From Curtobacterium sp. Leaf261 (lineage in GTDB: Bacteria > Actinomycetota > Actinomycetes > Actinomycetales > Microbacteriaceae): 64,000 nucleotides of DNA. Position 1 is the first letter of the stretch; each line of letters opens with the position of its first letter. Below the pieces are notes generated by a model that ran no database searches, was not told the DNA's origin, and saw nothing but the letters and a program-made list of their open reading frames with translations. The position numbers and the translations under genes were made by a program. Location of the stretch: positions 179,591 to 243,590 of the forward strand of contig NZ_LMMJ01000001.1 in NCBI RefSeq assembly GCF_001422205.1, given 5' to 3'. This document shows, piece after piece, positions 1-8,232 of the stretch.

Positions 1-110
1 GTCCCGCCACTCGTACGAACGGCGTGCGGGACTCCGTCATCCAGGGGTCCCGCCACTCCTACGGACGGCGTGCGGGACTCCGGCATCCAGGGGTCCCACC
101 ACTGCTGCAG
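1..110. repeat. 46-bp direct tandem repeat, 2.4 copies
   Basis: Two 46-bp units (1-46 and 47-92) differ at a few bases and are followed by a degenerate partial third copy (93-110). Each full unit has GTCCCGC and GCGGGAC as complementary 7-bp arms about 18 nt apart, so each could form a hairpin. The window starts here, so the tract may extend further left. It probably lies beyond the 3' end of an upstream gene; no coding function is seen. Confidence 0.8.
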
Positions 111-145
111 ATCAACCGCACGCCGCCCGCACGTGCCACGCATAG

Positions 146-151
146 TAGAGT
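146..151 (+). promoter_or_regulatory. -10 hexamer of a probable leaderless promoter for pdtaR
   Basis: TAGAGT ends 6 nt before the GTG start. That spacing places transcription start at the start codon, as in leaderless mRNAs. No Shine-Dalgarno sequence is visible upstream. Confidence 0.5.
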
Positions 152-157
152 TCCGGT

Positions 158-763
158 GTGAGTGACACTGAAGCAACTACCGCCGCCCCCCGCCGAGTCG
201 TCGTCGCGGAGGACGAGTCGCTCATCCGCCTCGACATCGTCGAGATCCTCCGGGACAACGGCTTCGACGTGGTCGGTGAGGCCGGTGACGGCGAGACCGC
301 CGTCGCACTGGCCACGGACCTCCGTCCCGACCTCGTCATCATGGACGTCAAGATGCCCCAGCTCGACGGCATCTCGGCCGCGGAGCGCCTCTCGAAGAAC
401 CACATCGCACCCGTCGTTCTGCTGACCGCGTTCAGCCAGAAGGAGCTCGTGGAGCGGGCGACCGAGGCCGGCGCACTGGCCTACGTCGTCAAGCCGTTCA
501 CGCCGAACGACCTGCTGCCCGCGATCGAGATCGCGCTCTCGCGGTACCAGCAGATCATCACCCTCGAAGCCGAGGTCGCCGACCTCGTCGAGCGCTTCGA
601 GACCCGCAAGCTCGTCGACCGCGCCAAGGGCCTGCTCAACGAGAAGATGGGCCTCACCGAGCCCGAGGCCTTCCGCTGGATCCAGAAGGCCTCGATGGAC
701 CGCCGGCTCACCATGCACGACGTCGCCAAGGCCATCATCGAGCAGCTCAGCGCCAAGAAGTAG
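158..763 (+). CDS. pdtaR: ANTAR-domain response regulator PdtaR
   Basis: A 201-residue two-component response regulator. The receiver domain (about residues 12-125) has the acidic pocket E18/D19, the phospho-acceptor D63 in IMDVKMPQLDG, T90 and the conserved K112 in VKPF. The C-terminal part (about 133-195) is an ANTAR RNA-binding domain, which in this family acts by antitermination on nascent transcripts rather than by binding DNA. It matches the architecture of Mycobacterium PdtaR (Rv1626). The partner kinase would be PdtaS; none is encoded in this window. The GTG start is chosen because the hexamer TAGAGT sits just upstream and the receiver domain begins right after it. A strong terminator hairpin follows the stop. 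Confidence 0.93.
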   Translation: MSDTEATTAAPRRVVVAEDESLIRLDIVEILRDNGFDVVGEAGDGETAVALATDLRPDLVIMDVKMPQLDGISAAERLSKNHIAPVVLLTAFSQKELVERATEAGALAYVVKPFTPNDLLPAIEIALSRYQQIITLEAEVADLVERFETRKLVDRAKGLLNEKMGLTEPEAFRWIQKASMDRRLTMHDVAKAIIEQLSAKK

Positions 764-801
764 CGCTGCCCGGCCGACTGCCGGCCGAGGTCGAGTCCGC
801 A

Positions 802-843
802 GAACACGCCGCGTGCCCCTCGGGGACGCGGCGTGTTCCGTTT
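802..843 (+). terminator. Intrinsic terminator after pdtaR
   Basis: Perfect 13-bp inverted repeat (802-814 with 826-838) closed by an 11-nt loop and followed by CGTTT. It lies 39 nt after the pdtaR stop codon. Confidence 0.85.
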
Positions 844-859
844 CCGGACGCTGCCACGC

Positions 860-905
860 GCGGACTGGAGGGACGGCGCGGTCCCGCACCGTCCCTCCAG
901 TCCGC
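860..905. repeat. Dispersed GCCTCC(A)GTCCG-type hairpin element, paired copy
   Basis: Inverted repeat with 17-bp perfect arms (860-876/877 and 889-905) carrying GCGGACTGGAGGGACGG and its complement. It lies between the convergent genes pdtaR and the thioesterase gene, so it may work as a bidirectional terminator. It belongs to the repeat family found at many gene ends in this window. Confidence 0.85.
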
Positions 906-932
906 CAGGCGGTGACGCGGGACGACCGCCGC

Positions 933-1358
933 CTACGCGTCCCGCAGGAAGTTCGTGATCCGCACCGTCGACAGCCGACGGCCCTGGTCGTCGGTCAGGA
1001 CGATCTCGTGCGTGGCGAGGGTGCGCCCGAGGTGGAGTGCCGTGCACGTCCCGGTGACGGTACCGGTGGTGGCGCTCCGCGAGTGCGATGCGTTCAGCTC
1101 GATGCCGACGGCGATGCGCCCGGGACCAGCATGGACGGTCGCGGCCATCGAGCCGAGGCTCTCCGCGAGGACCACGTACGCGCCGCCGTGCAGGATCCCG
1201 ACCGGCTGGGTGTTGCCCTCGACCGGCATCGTGCCGACGGCACGTTCCGCGCCCATCTCCGTGACGACGATCCCCATCTTCTCGGCGAGGGGGCCGACCC
1301 CGCGGAGCTCGAGCCGCTCGGCGCCGGTCGGAGGAGTGGTCGGCTGGGTGTCGGTCAC
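933..1358 (-). CDS. Hotdog-fold (PaaI-type) thioesterase
   Basis: A 141-residue protein of the PaaI/YbgC-like hotdog family, which hydrolyses acyl-CoA or aryl-acyl-CoA thioesters. The family signature is visible: N49 and Q51 ahead of GILHGG (about 55-59), then the acidic residue E66 on the following helix, and a beta-sheet region ending in VRITNFLRD. The GTG start is preceded by GAGGAG at 4-9 nt, a good ribosome binding site, and the reading frame upstream of it is unrelated antisense to polA. The gene is divergent from polA and convergent with pdtaR. The true substrate cannot be told from sequence; menaquinone-pathway DHNA-CoA hydrolysis or general acyl-CoA housekeeping are both possible. 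Confidence 0.85.
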   Translation of the reverse strand: MTDTQPTTPPTGAERLELRGVGPLAEKMGIVVTEMGAERAVGTMPVEGNTQPVGILHGGAYVVLAESLGSMAATVHAGPGRIAVGIELNASHSRSATTGTVTGTCTALHLGRTLATHEIVLTDDQGRRLSTVRITNFLRDA

Positions 1359-1397
1359 GGGGCTCCTCGGCGGTCGGTCGTTGTCACCTGTCGCTTG

Positions 1398-1403
1398 TAG
1401 TGT
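1398..1403 (+). promoter_or_regulatory. -10 hexamer of a probable leaderless promoter for polA
   Basis: TAGTGT ends 6 nt before the polA GTG start, with no Shine-Dalgarno sequence between. Confidence 0.55.
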
Positions 1404-1409
1404 GGCGGG

Positions 1410-4070
1410 GTGTCGGATCCTGAAAAGCCTACCCTTCTGGTCATCGACGGACACTCGCTGGCGTTCCGGGCGTTCTACGCGCTCCCGGTCGACAGCTTCG
1501 TGAACCGCGAGGGGCAGCACACCAACGCCATCCACGGCTTCATCTCGATGCTGCTGATGCTCCTCCAGCGCGAGAAGCCGACCCACCTCGCGGTCGCGTT
1601 CGACATCTCGCGGTACTCCTTCCGCACGCGCGAGTACGAGGCCTACAAGGGCACCAGGAACGAGACCCCGGCGGAGTTCAAGGGCCAGATCCCGCTCCTG
1701 CAGGAGGCCCTGCACGCCATGGGCATCACGACCGTCACGAAAGAGGACTACGAGGCCGACGACATCCTCGCGACGCTGTCCCTGCAGGGTGCGGAGCAGG
1801 GGTTCCAGGTGTTCGTCGTCTCCGGTGACCGCGACGCGATCCAGCTCGTCGACGACCGGGTGACGCTCCTGTACCCGTCGGTGCGCGGCGTGTCCGAGCT
1901 CACCCGGTACGACCGCGACAAGGTGTTCGAGCGCTACGGCATCGAGCCGCACCAGTACCCGGACGTCGCGGCGCTGGTCGGCGAGACGAGCGACAACCTG
2001 ATCGGGATCGACAAGGTCGGCGAGAAGACCGCCGTTAAGTGGATCAACCAGTTCGGCTCGCTCGACGCGGTCCTCGAGCACGCCGACGAGATCAAGGGCG
2101 TGGTCGGCAACAACCTGCGGGAGCAGAAGGACCGCGCGGTCCTCAACCGGCGGCTGAACCGCCTCGTGCGCGACGTCGAGCTGCCCGTCGGTCCCGCCGA
2201 CCTCGCGCGACGCCCGGTCGACGAGGACGCCGTCCGCGAACTCTTCGCGAAGCTGCAGTTCCGGACGCTCCTCGACCGCGTCTTCAAGGTCGCGGGCTCC
2301 GGCGAGTCCGCGGAGCCGTCCGCCGACGCGCCCGAGCCGACCGGGCCCGCGGCGCCCGGCGTCCGGACCCTCATCGACGAGGAGCTCGGGTTCTGGCTCG
2401 ACCGGAAGACGGCGGACGACGCCGCCTTCGGGGTCGCGATCGAGACGATCGACGGCCGCCTCAGCGCGATCGGGATCGCCACGCACGACGACACCGTGAT
2501 GGTCCCGGGCGGCAGCGGCATCAAGGACTACGAGCAGCTCCAGGCGTGGCTCGCCTCCGACGCGCCGAAGCACTTCCACGACGCCAAGGCCGCCGTCCAC
2601 GCGCTCGGCACCGCCGGGTTCACGGTCGGCGGGATCGCCGGCGACGCCAGGATCATGGGGTGGCTCGCGAACCCCGGCAAGCAGGGCCAACCCCTCGACG
2701 ACCTCGTGTACGCCGAACTCGGCGAGTCGATGCCGACCGCCGACCCGAACCAGCTCGTGCCGGAGTCCGAGCCGACGACCATCGCGACGGAGGCCTGGTA
2801 CGTCCTCCGGGTGACGACGGCCCTCCGCGCACGGATCGACCCGAGTTCGCTCGGCGTCCTCGACGACATCGAGCTCCCGCTCGTGCCGGTGCTCGCCGGC
2901 ATGGAGCGTCTCGGTGTCACGATGGACCACGACGTGCTCGCGGACCTGTCGCACGAGCTCGGTGACCGCGCGGCGGACCTCGCCCAGCAGGCGTTCGCGG
3001 AGATCGGGCACGAGGTCAACCTCGGCTCCCCGAAGCAGCTGCAGGAGGTCCTGTTCACCGAGCTCGCGATGCCGAAGACCCGCAAGACCAAGACCGGGTT
3101 CTCCACCGACGCCGCGAGCCTCGCCGACCTCCAGGACCAGCACCCGCACCCGTTCCTCGGGCTCCTGCTCCAGCACCGAGACGCCACGAAGCTCCGGCAG
3201 ATCGTGGACACCCTCGACACCGCGGTGGTCGACGGCCGCGTGCACACCACGTACGAGCAGACCGGCTCGAGCACGGGCCGGATCTCGTCGACCGACCCCA
3301 ACCTGCAGAACATCCCGGTCAAGACCGCCGTCGGGCGTCGGGTCCGCAGCGCCTTCACGATCCAGGCCCCGTTCACGACCCTGCTGACCGCCGACTACTC
3401 GCAGATCGAGATGCGCATCATGGCGCACCTCTCCGGCGACCCGGGGCTCATCGAGGCGTTCAACGCGGGCGAGGACCTGCACCGCTTCGTCGGTGCCCGT
3501 GTCTTCGGGGTCGAGCCAGCCGAGGTCAGTCCCGAGATGCGCACCAAGGTGAAGGCGATGTCCTACGGACTCGCCTACGGGCTCAGTGCGTTCGGCCTGT
3601 CGAAGCAGCTCCGGATCGACCAGAAGGAGGCCCGCGGACTCATGACGGGGTACTTCGAGCGGTTCGGAGCGGTCCGCGACTACCTCAGGAACGTCGTCGA
3701 GCAGGCGCGCGAGGACGGCTACACCGAGACGATCTTCGGCCGACGCCGTCCGTTCGGGGACCTGAAGAGCCCGAACCGTGTGCTCCGCGAGAACGCCGAG
3801 CGAGCGGCGCTGAACGCGCCGATCCAGGGCTCAGCCGCCGACATCATCAAGATCGCGATGCTCGGTGTGACGGAGGACCTCCGCGCGGGCGGTCACGAGT
3901 CGCACCTGCTGCTCCAGGTGCACGACGAGCTCATCCTCGAGGTCGCTCCGGGCGAGGAGGCCGCGGTCGAGGAGCTCGTCCGTCGCCGGATGGGTGCCGC
4001 GGCCGAGCTGACCGTCCCGCTCGACGTGTCGGTCGGCACCGGCCCCAACTGGGAGGTCGCGGCGCACTGA
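1410..4070 (+). CDS. polA: DNA polymerase I
   Basis: An 886-residue repair and Okazaki-fragment polymerase. The N-terminal 5' nuclease domain (about 1-295) shows VIDGHSLAFRAFYALP, DYEADDILA, VSGDRDAIQLV and GETSDNL. The middle domain (about 310-480) aligns with the 3'-5' exonuclease but its metal ligands look lost: the DTE motif reads AIE, and the later Asp-bearing motifs are not recognisable, so proofreading is probably absent, as in other actinobacterial PolA proteins. The polymerase domain has motif A DYSQIEMR, motif B around KAMSYGLAYG and motif C QVHDELILEV. Length is normal for the family. The GTG start follows a close -10 hexamer. Confidence 0.97.
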   Translation: MSDPEKPTLLVIDGHSLAFRAFYALPVDSFVNREGQHTNAIHGFISMLLMLLQREKPTHLAVAFDISRYSFRTREYEAYKGTRNETPAEFKGQIPLLQEALHAMGITTVTKEDYEADDILATLSLQGAEQGFQVFVVSGDRDAIQLVDDRVTLLYPSVRGVSELTRYDRDKVFERYGIEPHQYPDVAALVGETSDNLIGIDKVGEKTAVKWINQFGSLDAVLEHADEIKGVVGNNLREQKDRAVLNRRLNRLVRDVELPVGPADLARRPVDEDAVRELFAKLQFRTLLDRVFKVAGSGESAEPSADAPEPTGPAAPGVRTLIDEELGFWLDRKTADDAAFGVAIETIDGRLSAIGIATHDDTVMVPGGSGIKDYEQLQAWLASDAPKHFHDAKAAVHALGTAGFTVGGIAGDARIMGWLANPGKQGQPLDDLVYAELGESMPTADPNQLVPESEPTTIATEAWYVLRVTTALRARIDPSSLGVLDDIELPLVPVLAGMERLGVTMDHDVLADLSHELGDRAADLAQQAFAEIGHEVNLGSPKQLQEVLFTELAMPKTRKTKTGFSTDAASLADLQDQHPHPFLGLLLQHRDATKLRQIVDTLDTAVVDGRVHTTYEQTGSSTGRISSTDPNLQNIPVKTAVGRRVRSAFTIQAPFTTLLTADYSQIEMRIMAHLSGDPGLIEAFNAGEDLHRFVGARVFGVEPAEVSPEMRTKVKAMSYGLAYGLSAFGLSKQLRIDQKEARGLMTGYFERFGAVRDYLRNVVEQAREDGYTETIFGRRRPFGDLKSPNRVLRENAERAALNAPIQGSAADIIKIAMLGVTEDLRAGGHESHLLLQVHDELILEVAPGEEAAVEELVRRRMGAAAELTVPLDVSVGTGPNWEVAAH

Positions 4071-4116
4071 CGTGCACCCTGGCCACCCACCGGACGGGAG
4101 GGTCGGTGCGGGTGGG

Positions 4117-4122
4117 TAGGGT
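4117..4122 (+). promoter_or_regulatory. -10 hexamer of a probable leaderless promoter for the DUF885 gene
   Basis: TAGGGT ends 6 nt before the ATG start codon at 4129. Confidence 0.5.
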
Positions 4123-4128
4123 CGGGGC

Positions 4129-5808
4129 ATGACCGACGCACGACCAGACCGCACCCCGTCCGACGTCGACGCGATCGCCGAGGGCTGGGTCGCCACCCTC
4201 GTCGACCTCGACCCGACGGTCGCCACGTACATCGGCGTGCCCGGACGCACGGGCGAGTGGGGCGACACCTCCCCGGCCGGCGCGGACGCCCTCGCCGAGG
4301 CGGCTCGCCGGACCCGCGACGCCCTGGCCGCGACGCCCGCCGTCGACCGCGTCGACGAGGTGACGAAGACCGACCTCGACGCCGAGCTCGAGCTCGTCGT
4401 CCTCAGCCACGAACGGCGCCTGCACCTCCGGGACCTCAACGTCATCGCGAGCCCGTCGCAGGACCTCCGGATGGCGCTCGACCTCATGCCCACCGCGACC
4501 GTCGACGACTGGACGGACATCGCGTCGAGGCTCGCCACCATGGGCGACGCGCTCGAGGGCTACCGCGAGACCCTGCTGCAGGGCACGCGCGAGGGTGTCG
4601 TGCCCGCGGTGCGCCAGGTGGAGGCGGTCGCCGAGCAGTGCCTCCGGAACGGCAAGGACGGCGGGTTCTTCGACGAGCTCGCTTCCGGCGCCGCGCTCGA
4701 GGACGGCGGAGCGCTGCCGGAATCGCTCCGCGCGGACCTGACCCGCGGTGCCGAGATGGCCGCCGCCGCCTACCGATCGCTCGGCGAGTTCCTCCGCCAC
4801 GAGCTGCTGCCGCTCGCCACGCCGGTCGACGCCGTGGGGCGCGAGGCCTACGAGCTGCACTCCCGCCGGTTCCTCGGCGCCGTCGTCGACCTCGATGAGA
4901 CCTACGAGTGGGGCATCGCCGAGCTCGCGCGGATGAGCGAGGAGCAGGAGCGGATCGCCGACCGCATCGAGTCCGGGGCGTCGGTGGCCCGCGCGATCGA
5001 GCTCCTCGACGCCGATCCCGCACGTCGACTCAACGGCACGGACGCGCTCCGGGCCTGGATGCAGGAGACCTCGGACGCCGCGGTCGCGGGTCTCGCCGGC
5101 ACCGCCTTCGAGGTACCGGACCCGATCCGCCGCCTGGAGTGCCGGATCGCGCCCACGAAGGACGGCGGGATCTACTACACGGGGCCGAGCGACGACTTCT
5201 CGCGTCCGGGCCGGATGTGGTGGTCGGTGCCCGAGGGCGTCACCGAGTTCAACACGTGGCGCGAGAAGACCACCGTCTACCACGAGGGCATCCCGGGCCA
5301 CCACCTGCAGATCAGCCAGGGCGTCTACAACCGCGGGGAGCTGAACACCTGGCGACGGCAGCTGTCCGGCAGCTCGGGGCATGTCGAGGGGTGGGCGCTC
5401 TACGCGGAACGCCTCATGGACGAGCTCGGCTACCTGGACGACGACGGCGACCGACTCGGCATGCTCGACGGTCAGCGCATGCGTGCGGCGCGGGTGGTGC
5501 TCGACATCGGCGTGCACCTGCAGAAGACCAACCCGGACGGCGGCGGCTGGACGCACGAGTACGCCCTGGGGTTCATGCGCGAGAACGTCAACATGGACGA
5601 CGCCTTCATCCGGTTCGAGGTCGACCGGTACTTCGGCTGGCCCGGACAGGCCCCGTCCTACAAGGTCGGGCAGCGGGTCTGGGAGTCCATCCGCGACGAG
5701 GCAGCGGCGCGTGCGGGGGAGTCCTTCGACCTCAAGCGCTTCCACGCGGAGGCCCTGGCGCTCGGCTCGATCGGGCTCGACACCCTCCGGAAAGCGGTGC
5801 TCGGCTGA
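4129..5808 (+). CDS. DUF885 family metallohydrolase
   Basis: A 559-residue protein of the DUF885 family, which carries a zinc-peptidase-like HExxPGHxxQ motif. The motif is present as HEGIPGHHLQ at residues 385-394, and a downstream conserved region includes HVEGWALYAERLM, typical of the family. No signal peptide or membrane segment is seen, so a cytosolic location is likely. Its substrate is unknown; a peptidase or carboxypeptidase-like role is inferred from the motif only. It is transcribed from its own close promoter after polA and is followed by the rpsA promoter. Confidence 0.88.
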   Translation: MTDARPDRTPSDVDAIAEGWVATLVDLDPTVATYIGVPGRTGEWGDTSPAGADALAEAARRTRDALAATPAVDRVDEVTKTDLDAELELVVLSHERRLHLRDLNVIASPSQDLRMALDLMPTATVDDWTDIASRLATMGDALEGYRETLLQGTREGVVPAVRQVEAVAEQCLRNGKDGGFFDELASGAALEDGGALPESLRADLTRGAEMAAAAYRSLGEFLRHELLPLATPVDAVGREAYELHSRRFLGAVVDLDETYEWGIAELARMSEEQERIADRIESGASVARAIELLDADPARRLNGTDALRAWMQETSDAAVAGLAGTAFEVPDPIRRLECRIAPTKDGGIYYTGPSDDFSRPGRMWWSVPEGVTEFNTWREKTTVYHEGIPGHHLQISQGVYNRGELNTWRRQLSGSSGHVEGWALYAERLMDELGYLDDDGDRLGMLDGQRMRAARVVLDIGVHLQKTNPDGGGWTHEYALGFMRENVNMDDAFIRFEVDRYFGWPGQAPSYKVGQRVWESIRDEAAARAGESFDLKRFHAEALALGSIGLDTLRKAVLG

Positions 5809-5812
5809 GTCA

Positions 5813-5842
5813 TTGTGACCGGCCTCGCGAACCCGTTAGACT
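5813..5842 (+). promoter_or_regulatory. Promoter of rpsA
   Basis: TTGTGA (5813-5818) and TAGACT (5837-5842) are separated by 18 nt, a good sigma-70-like pair. It gives rpsA a leader of roughly 110 nt, which contains a short CCCGGATCCGGG-type hairpin. This contrasts with the many leaderless promoters in the window. Confidence 0.7.
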
Positions 5843-5958
5843 AGTGCGGCGCAATCCGCGTCGAACATCCCACACCGCCACGGCGAATCCCCGGATCCGG
5901 GAGCCATCTCCCCGTCCGTCCCCGTGGCCCGATCAGTGCCCAATGGAGTAATTCCTAC

Positions 5959-7431
5959 ATGACAACCACCACGACCAAGGCTCCCAAGCAGGTCGCCATC
6001 AACGACATCGGTTCGGCTGATGACTTCCTGGCCGAGGTCGAGAAGACCCTGAAGTTCTTCAACGACGGAGACCTCATCTCCGGCACCGTCGTGAAGATCG
6101 ACCGCGACGAGGTCCTCCTCGACGTCGGTTACAAGACGGAGGGTGTGATCCCCTCCCGCGAGCTCTCCATCAAGCACGACGTGGACCCCAACGAGGTCGT
6201 CCAGGTCGGCGACGAGGTCGAGGCCCTGGTTCTCCAGAAGGAGGACAAGGAAGGTCGGCTGATCCTCTCCAAGAAGCGTGCTCAGTACGAGCGTGCATGG
6301 GGAGACGTCGAGAAGATCAAGGAGTCCGACGGCGTCGTGACCGGGACGGTCATCGAGGTCGTCAAGGGCGGTCTCATCGTCGACATCGGTCTCCGTGGCT
6401 TCCTCCCGGCATCGCTCATCGAGCTCCGCCGTGTCCGCGACCTCACGCCGTACCTCGGCCAGGAGATCGAGGCGAAGATCCTCGAGCTCGACAAGAACCG
6501 CAACAACGTGGTCCTGTCGCGCCGTGCGCTCCTCGAGCAGACGCAGTCCGAGTCCCGGACGACGTTCCTCAACAACCTGCACAAGGGCCAGGTCCGCAAG
6601 GGCATCGTCTCGTCGATCGTCAACTTCGGCGCGTTCGTCGACCTCGGCGGCGTCGACGGCCTCGTGCACGTGTCGGAGCTCTCCTGGAAGCACATCGAGC
6701 ACGCCTCGGAGGTCGTCGAGGTCGGTCAGGAAGTCACCGTCGAGATCCTCGAGGTGGACCTGGACCGCGAGCGTGTCTCGCTGAGCCTCAAGGCGACGCA
6801 GGAAGACCCGTGGCAGGTGTTCGCCCGCACGCACGCGATCGGGCAGGTCGCACCGGGCAAGGTCACGAAGCTCGTCCCGTTCGGTGCGTTCGTGCGCGTC
6901 GCAGACGGCATCGAGGGCCTCGTGCACATCTCGGAGCTGTCGAACAAGCACGTCGAGCTCGCCGAGCAGGTCGTCGCCGTCGGCGACGAGGTGTTCGTCA
7001 AGATCATCGACATCGACCTCGACCGTCGCCGCATCTCGCTCAGCCTCAAGCAGGCGAACGAGGGCGTCGACCCCGAGGGCGACGAGTTCGACCCGGCGCT
7101 CTACGGCATGCCGACCGAGTACGACGACAAGGGTGACTACAAGTACCCGGACGGCTTCGACCCGGAGACCAACGAGTGGCGCGAGGGCTTCGAGACCCAG
7201 CGCGACGCGTGGGAGAAGGAGTACGCGGCAGCCCAGGCACGCTGGGAGGCCCACAAGAAGCAGGTCGCCGCTTCCCTGGTGGAAGAGGCAGCCGGGTTCG
7301 ACGCTCCCGCGGCATCGTCGGCATCGCCGGCAGCCGGTGGATCGTCCTTCTCGAGCGAGACCGCTGGCGCCGGCACCCTCGCCGACGACGCGTCCCTCGC
7401 AGCGCTCCGCGAGAAGCTCAGCCAGAACTGA
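5959..7431 (+). CDS. rpsA: 30S ribosomal protein S1
   Basis: A 490-residue protein with four S1 RNA-binding repeats (roughly 35-105, 120-190, 205-275 and 290-360), the short form usual in Actinobacteria, compared with six repeats in E. coli. Repeats 3 and 4 show the typical GAFVDLGGVDGLVHVSELSW and GAFVRVADGIEGLVHISELS segments. It helps the 30S subunit bind mRNA. The C-terminal 110 residues are acidic, then Ala/Ser-rich. The ATG is preceded by TGGAG about 12 nt upstream. A strong terminator follows the stop codon, separating it from coaE. Confidence 0.97.
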   Translation: MTTTTTKAPKQVAINDIGSADDFLAEVEKTLKFFNDGDLISGTVVKIDRDEVLLDVGYKTEGVIPSRELSIKHDVDPNEVVQVGDEVEALVLQKEDKEGRLILSKKRAQYERAWGDVEKIKESDGVVTGTVIEVVKGGLIVDIGLRGFLPASLIELRRVRDLTPYLGQEIEAKILELDKNRNNVVLSRRALLEQTQSESRTTFLNNLHKGQVRKGIVSSIVNFGAFVDLGGVDGLVHVSELSWKHIEHASEVVEVGQEVTVEILEVDLDRERVSLSLKATQEDPWQVFARTHAIGQVAPGKVTKLVPFGAFVRVADGIEGLVHISELSNKHVELAEQVVAVGDEVFVKIIDIDLDRRRISLSLKQANEGVDPEGDEFDPALYGMPTEYDDKGDYKYPDGFDPETNEWREGFETQRDAWEKEYAAAQARWEAHKKQVAASLVEEAAGFDAPAASSASPAAGGSSFSSETAGAGTLADDASLAALREKLSQN

Positions 7432-7462
7432 GTTCCCCGCACCGACTCGTCGGTGCAGCAGT

Positions 7463-7499
7463 CCGAACGCCCGGTCCCCTCGTGGGGCCGGGCGTTCGG
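7463..7499 (+). terminator. Intrinsic terminator after rpsA
   Basis: Inverted repeat with 12-bp perfect outer arms CCGAACGCCCGG (7463-7474) and complement (7488-7499), plus an inner CCCC/GGGG stem. It lies about 30 nt after the rpsA stop. Confidence 0.85.
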
Positions 7500-7521
7500 C
7501 GGTTCCGAGCGCGATGCTCGT

Positions 7522-7527
7522 TAGGCT
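7522..7527 (+). promoter_or_regulatory. -10 hexamer of a probable leaderless promoter for coaE
   Basis: TAGGCT ends 6 nt before the coaE GTG start. Confidence 0.55.
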
Positions 7528-7533
7528 GGCCGC

Positions 7534-8139
7534 GTGCGCATCATCGGGTTGACGGGCGGCATCGCCGCGGGCAAGTCCACGGTCTCGCGACGGTGGGCGG
7601 AACACGGTGCGGTGATCGTCGACGCCGACCGGCTCGCGCGCGCGGCCGTCGATCCTGGCACCCCCGGTCTCGCGGCGATCGCGGAGCGGTTCGGTCCGAG
7701 CGTGATCGCACCCGACGGCGCCCTCGATCGGCCGGCGCTCGGCACCATCGTGTTCTCCGACGCCGATGCACGGGCCGACCTCAACGCGATCACCCATCCC
7801 GAGGTCTGGCGCCTCGCGCAGGAGCGGTTCGCGGCCGCCCAGGACGCCGATCCGGACGCCGTCGTCGTCTACGACGTGCCGCTCCTCGCCGAGGCGGCCG
7901 AGGGGCGCCCGCTCCGCTTCGACGCGGTGGTGGTAGTGGACGCACCGGCCGCCGTGCGCATCGAACGGCTGGTGGAACATCGTGGGATGGGCCGTCCGGA
8001 GGCGGAGCGGCGCATCGGCGCGCAGGCGAGCGACGCCGATCGGCTCGCGCTCGCGGACGAGGTGGTCGACGCCACCGGTTCGCTCGAGGACACCATCCGA
8101 TCGGCTGATGCGGTCTGGAGGCGCGTCACGGCATCCTGA
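7534..8139 (+). CDS. coaE: Dephospho-CoA kinase
   Basis: A 201-residue P-loop kinase that catalyses the last step of coenzyme A synthesis, phosphorylating the 3'-hydroxyl of dephospho-CoA with ATP. The Walker A motif GGIAAGKS is at residues 8-15, followed by DADRLAR and the VVVYDVPLLAE segment typical of CoaE. Length is normal for the single-domain enzyme. The GTG start is the first codon of the family's conserved RIIGLTGGI N-terminus and follows a close -10 hexamer. The gene follows rpsA, a common actinobacterial order in which uvrB would usually come soon after; here five extra genes intervene. Confidence 0.95.
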   Translation: MRIIGLTGGIAAGKSTVSRRWAEHGAVIVDADRLARAAVDPGTPGLAAIAERFGPSVIAPDGALDRPALGTIVFSDADARADLNAITHPEVWRLAQERFAAAQDADPDAVVVYDVPLLAEAAEGRPLRFDAVVVVDAPAAVRIERLVEHRGMGRPEAERRIGAQASDADRLALADEVVDATGSLEDTIRSADAVWRRVTAS

Positions 8140-8232
8140 GGACGTCGACCGGTCGCCGGACGGCCCGGGACACGACCGTGGTCGCGGGACAGCCCGGGAC
8201 ACGGGACACGAGTGTGGGAAAGAGGACGATCC

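Noticed and set aside
1359..3482. A long minus-strand frame opposite polA that continues into the thioesterase gene
   Set aside because: Only the last 141 codons show a protein family. The GTG at 1358 with GAGGAG upstream is the real start.
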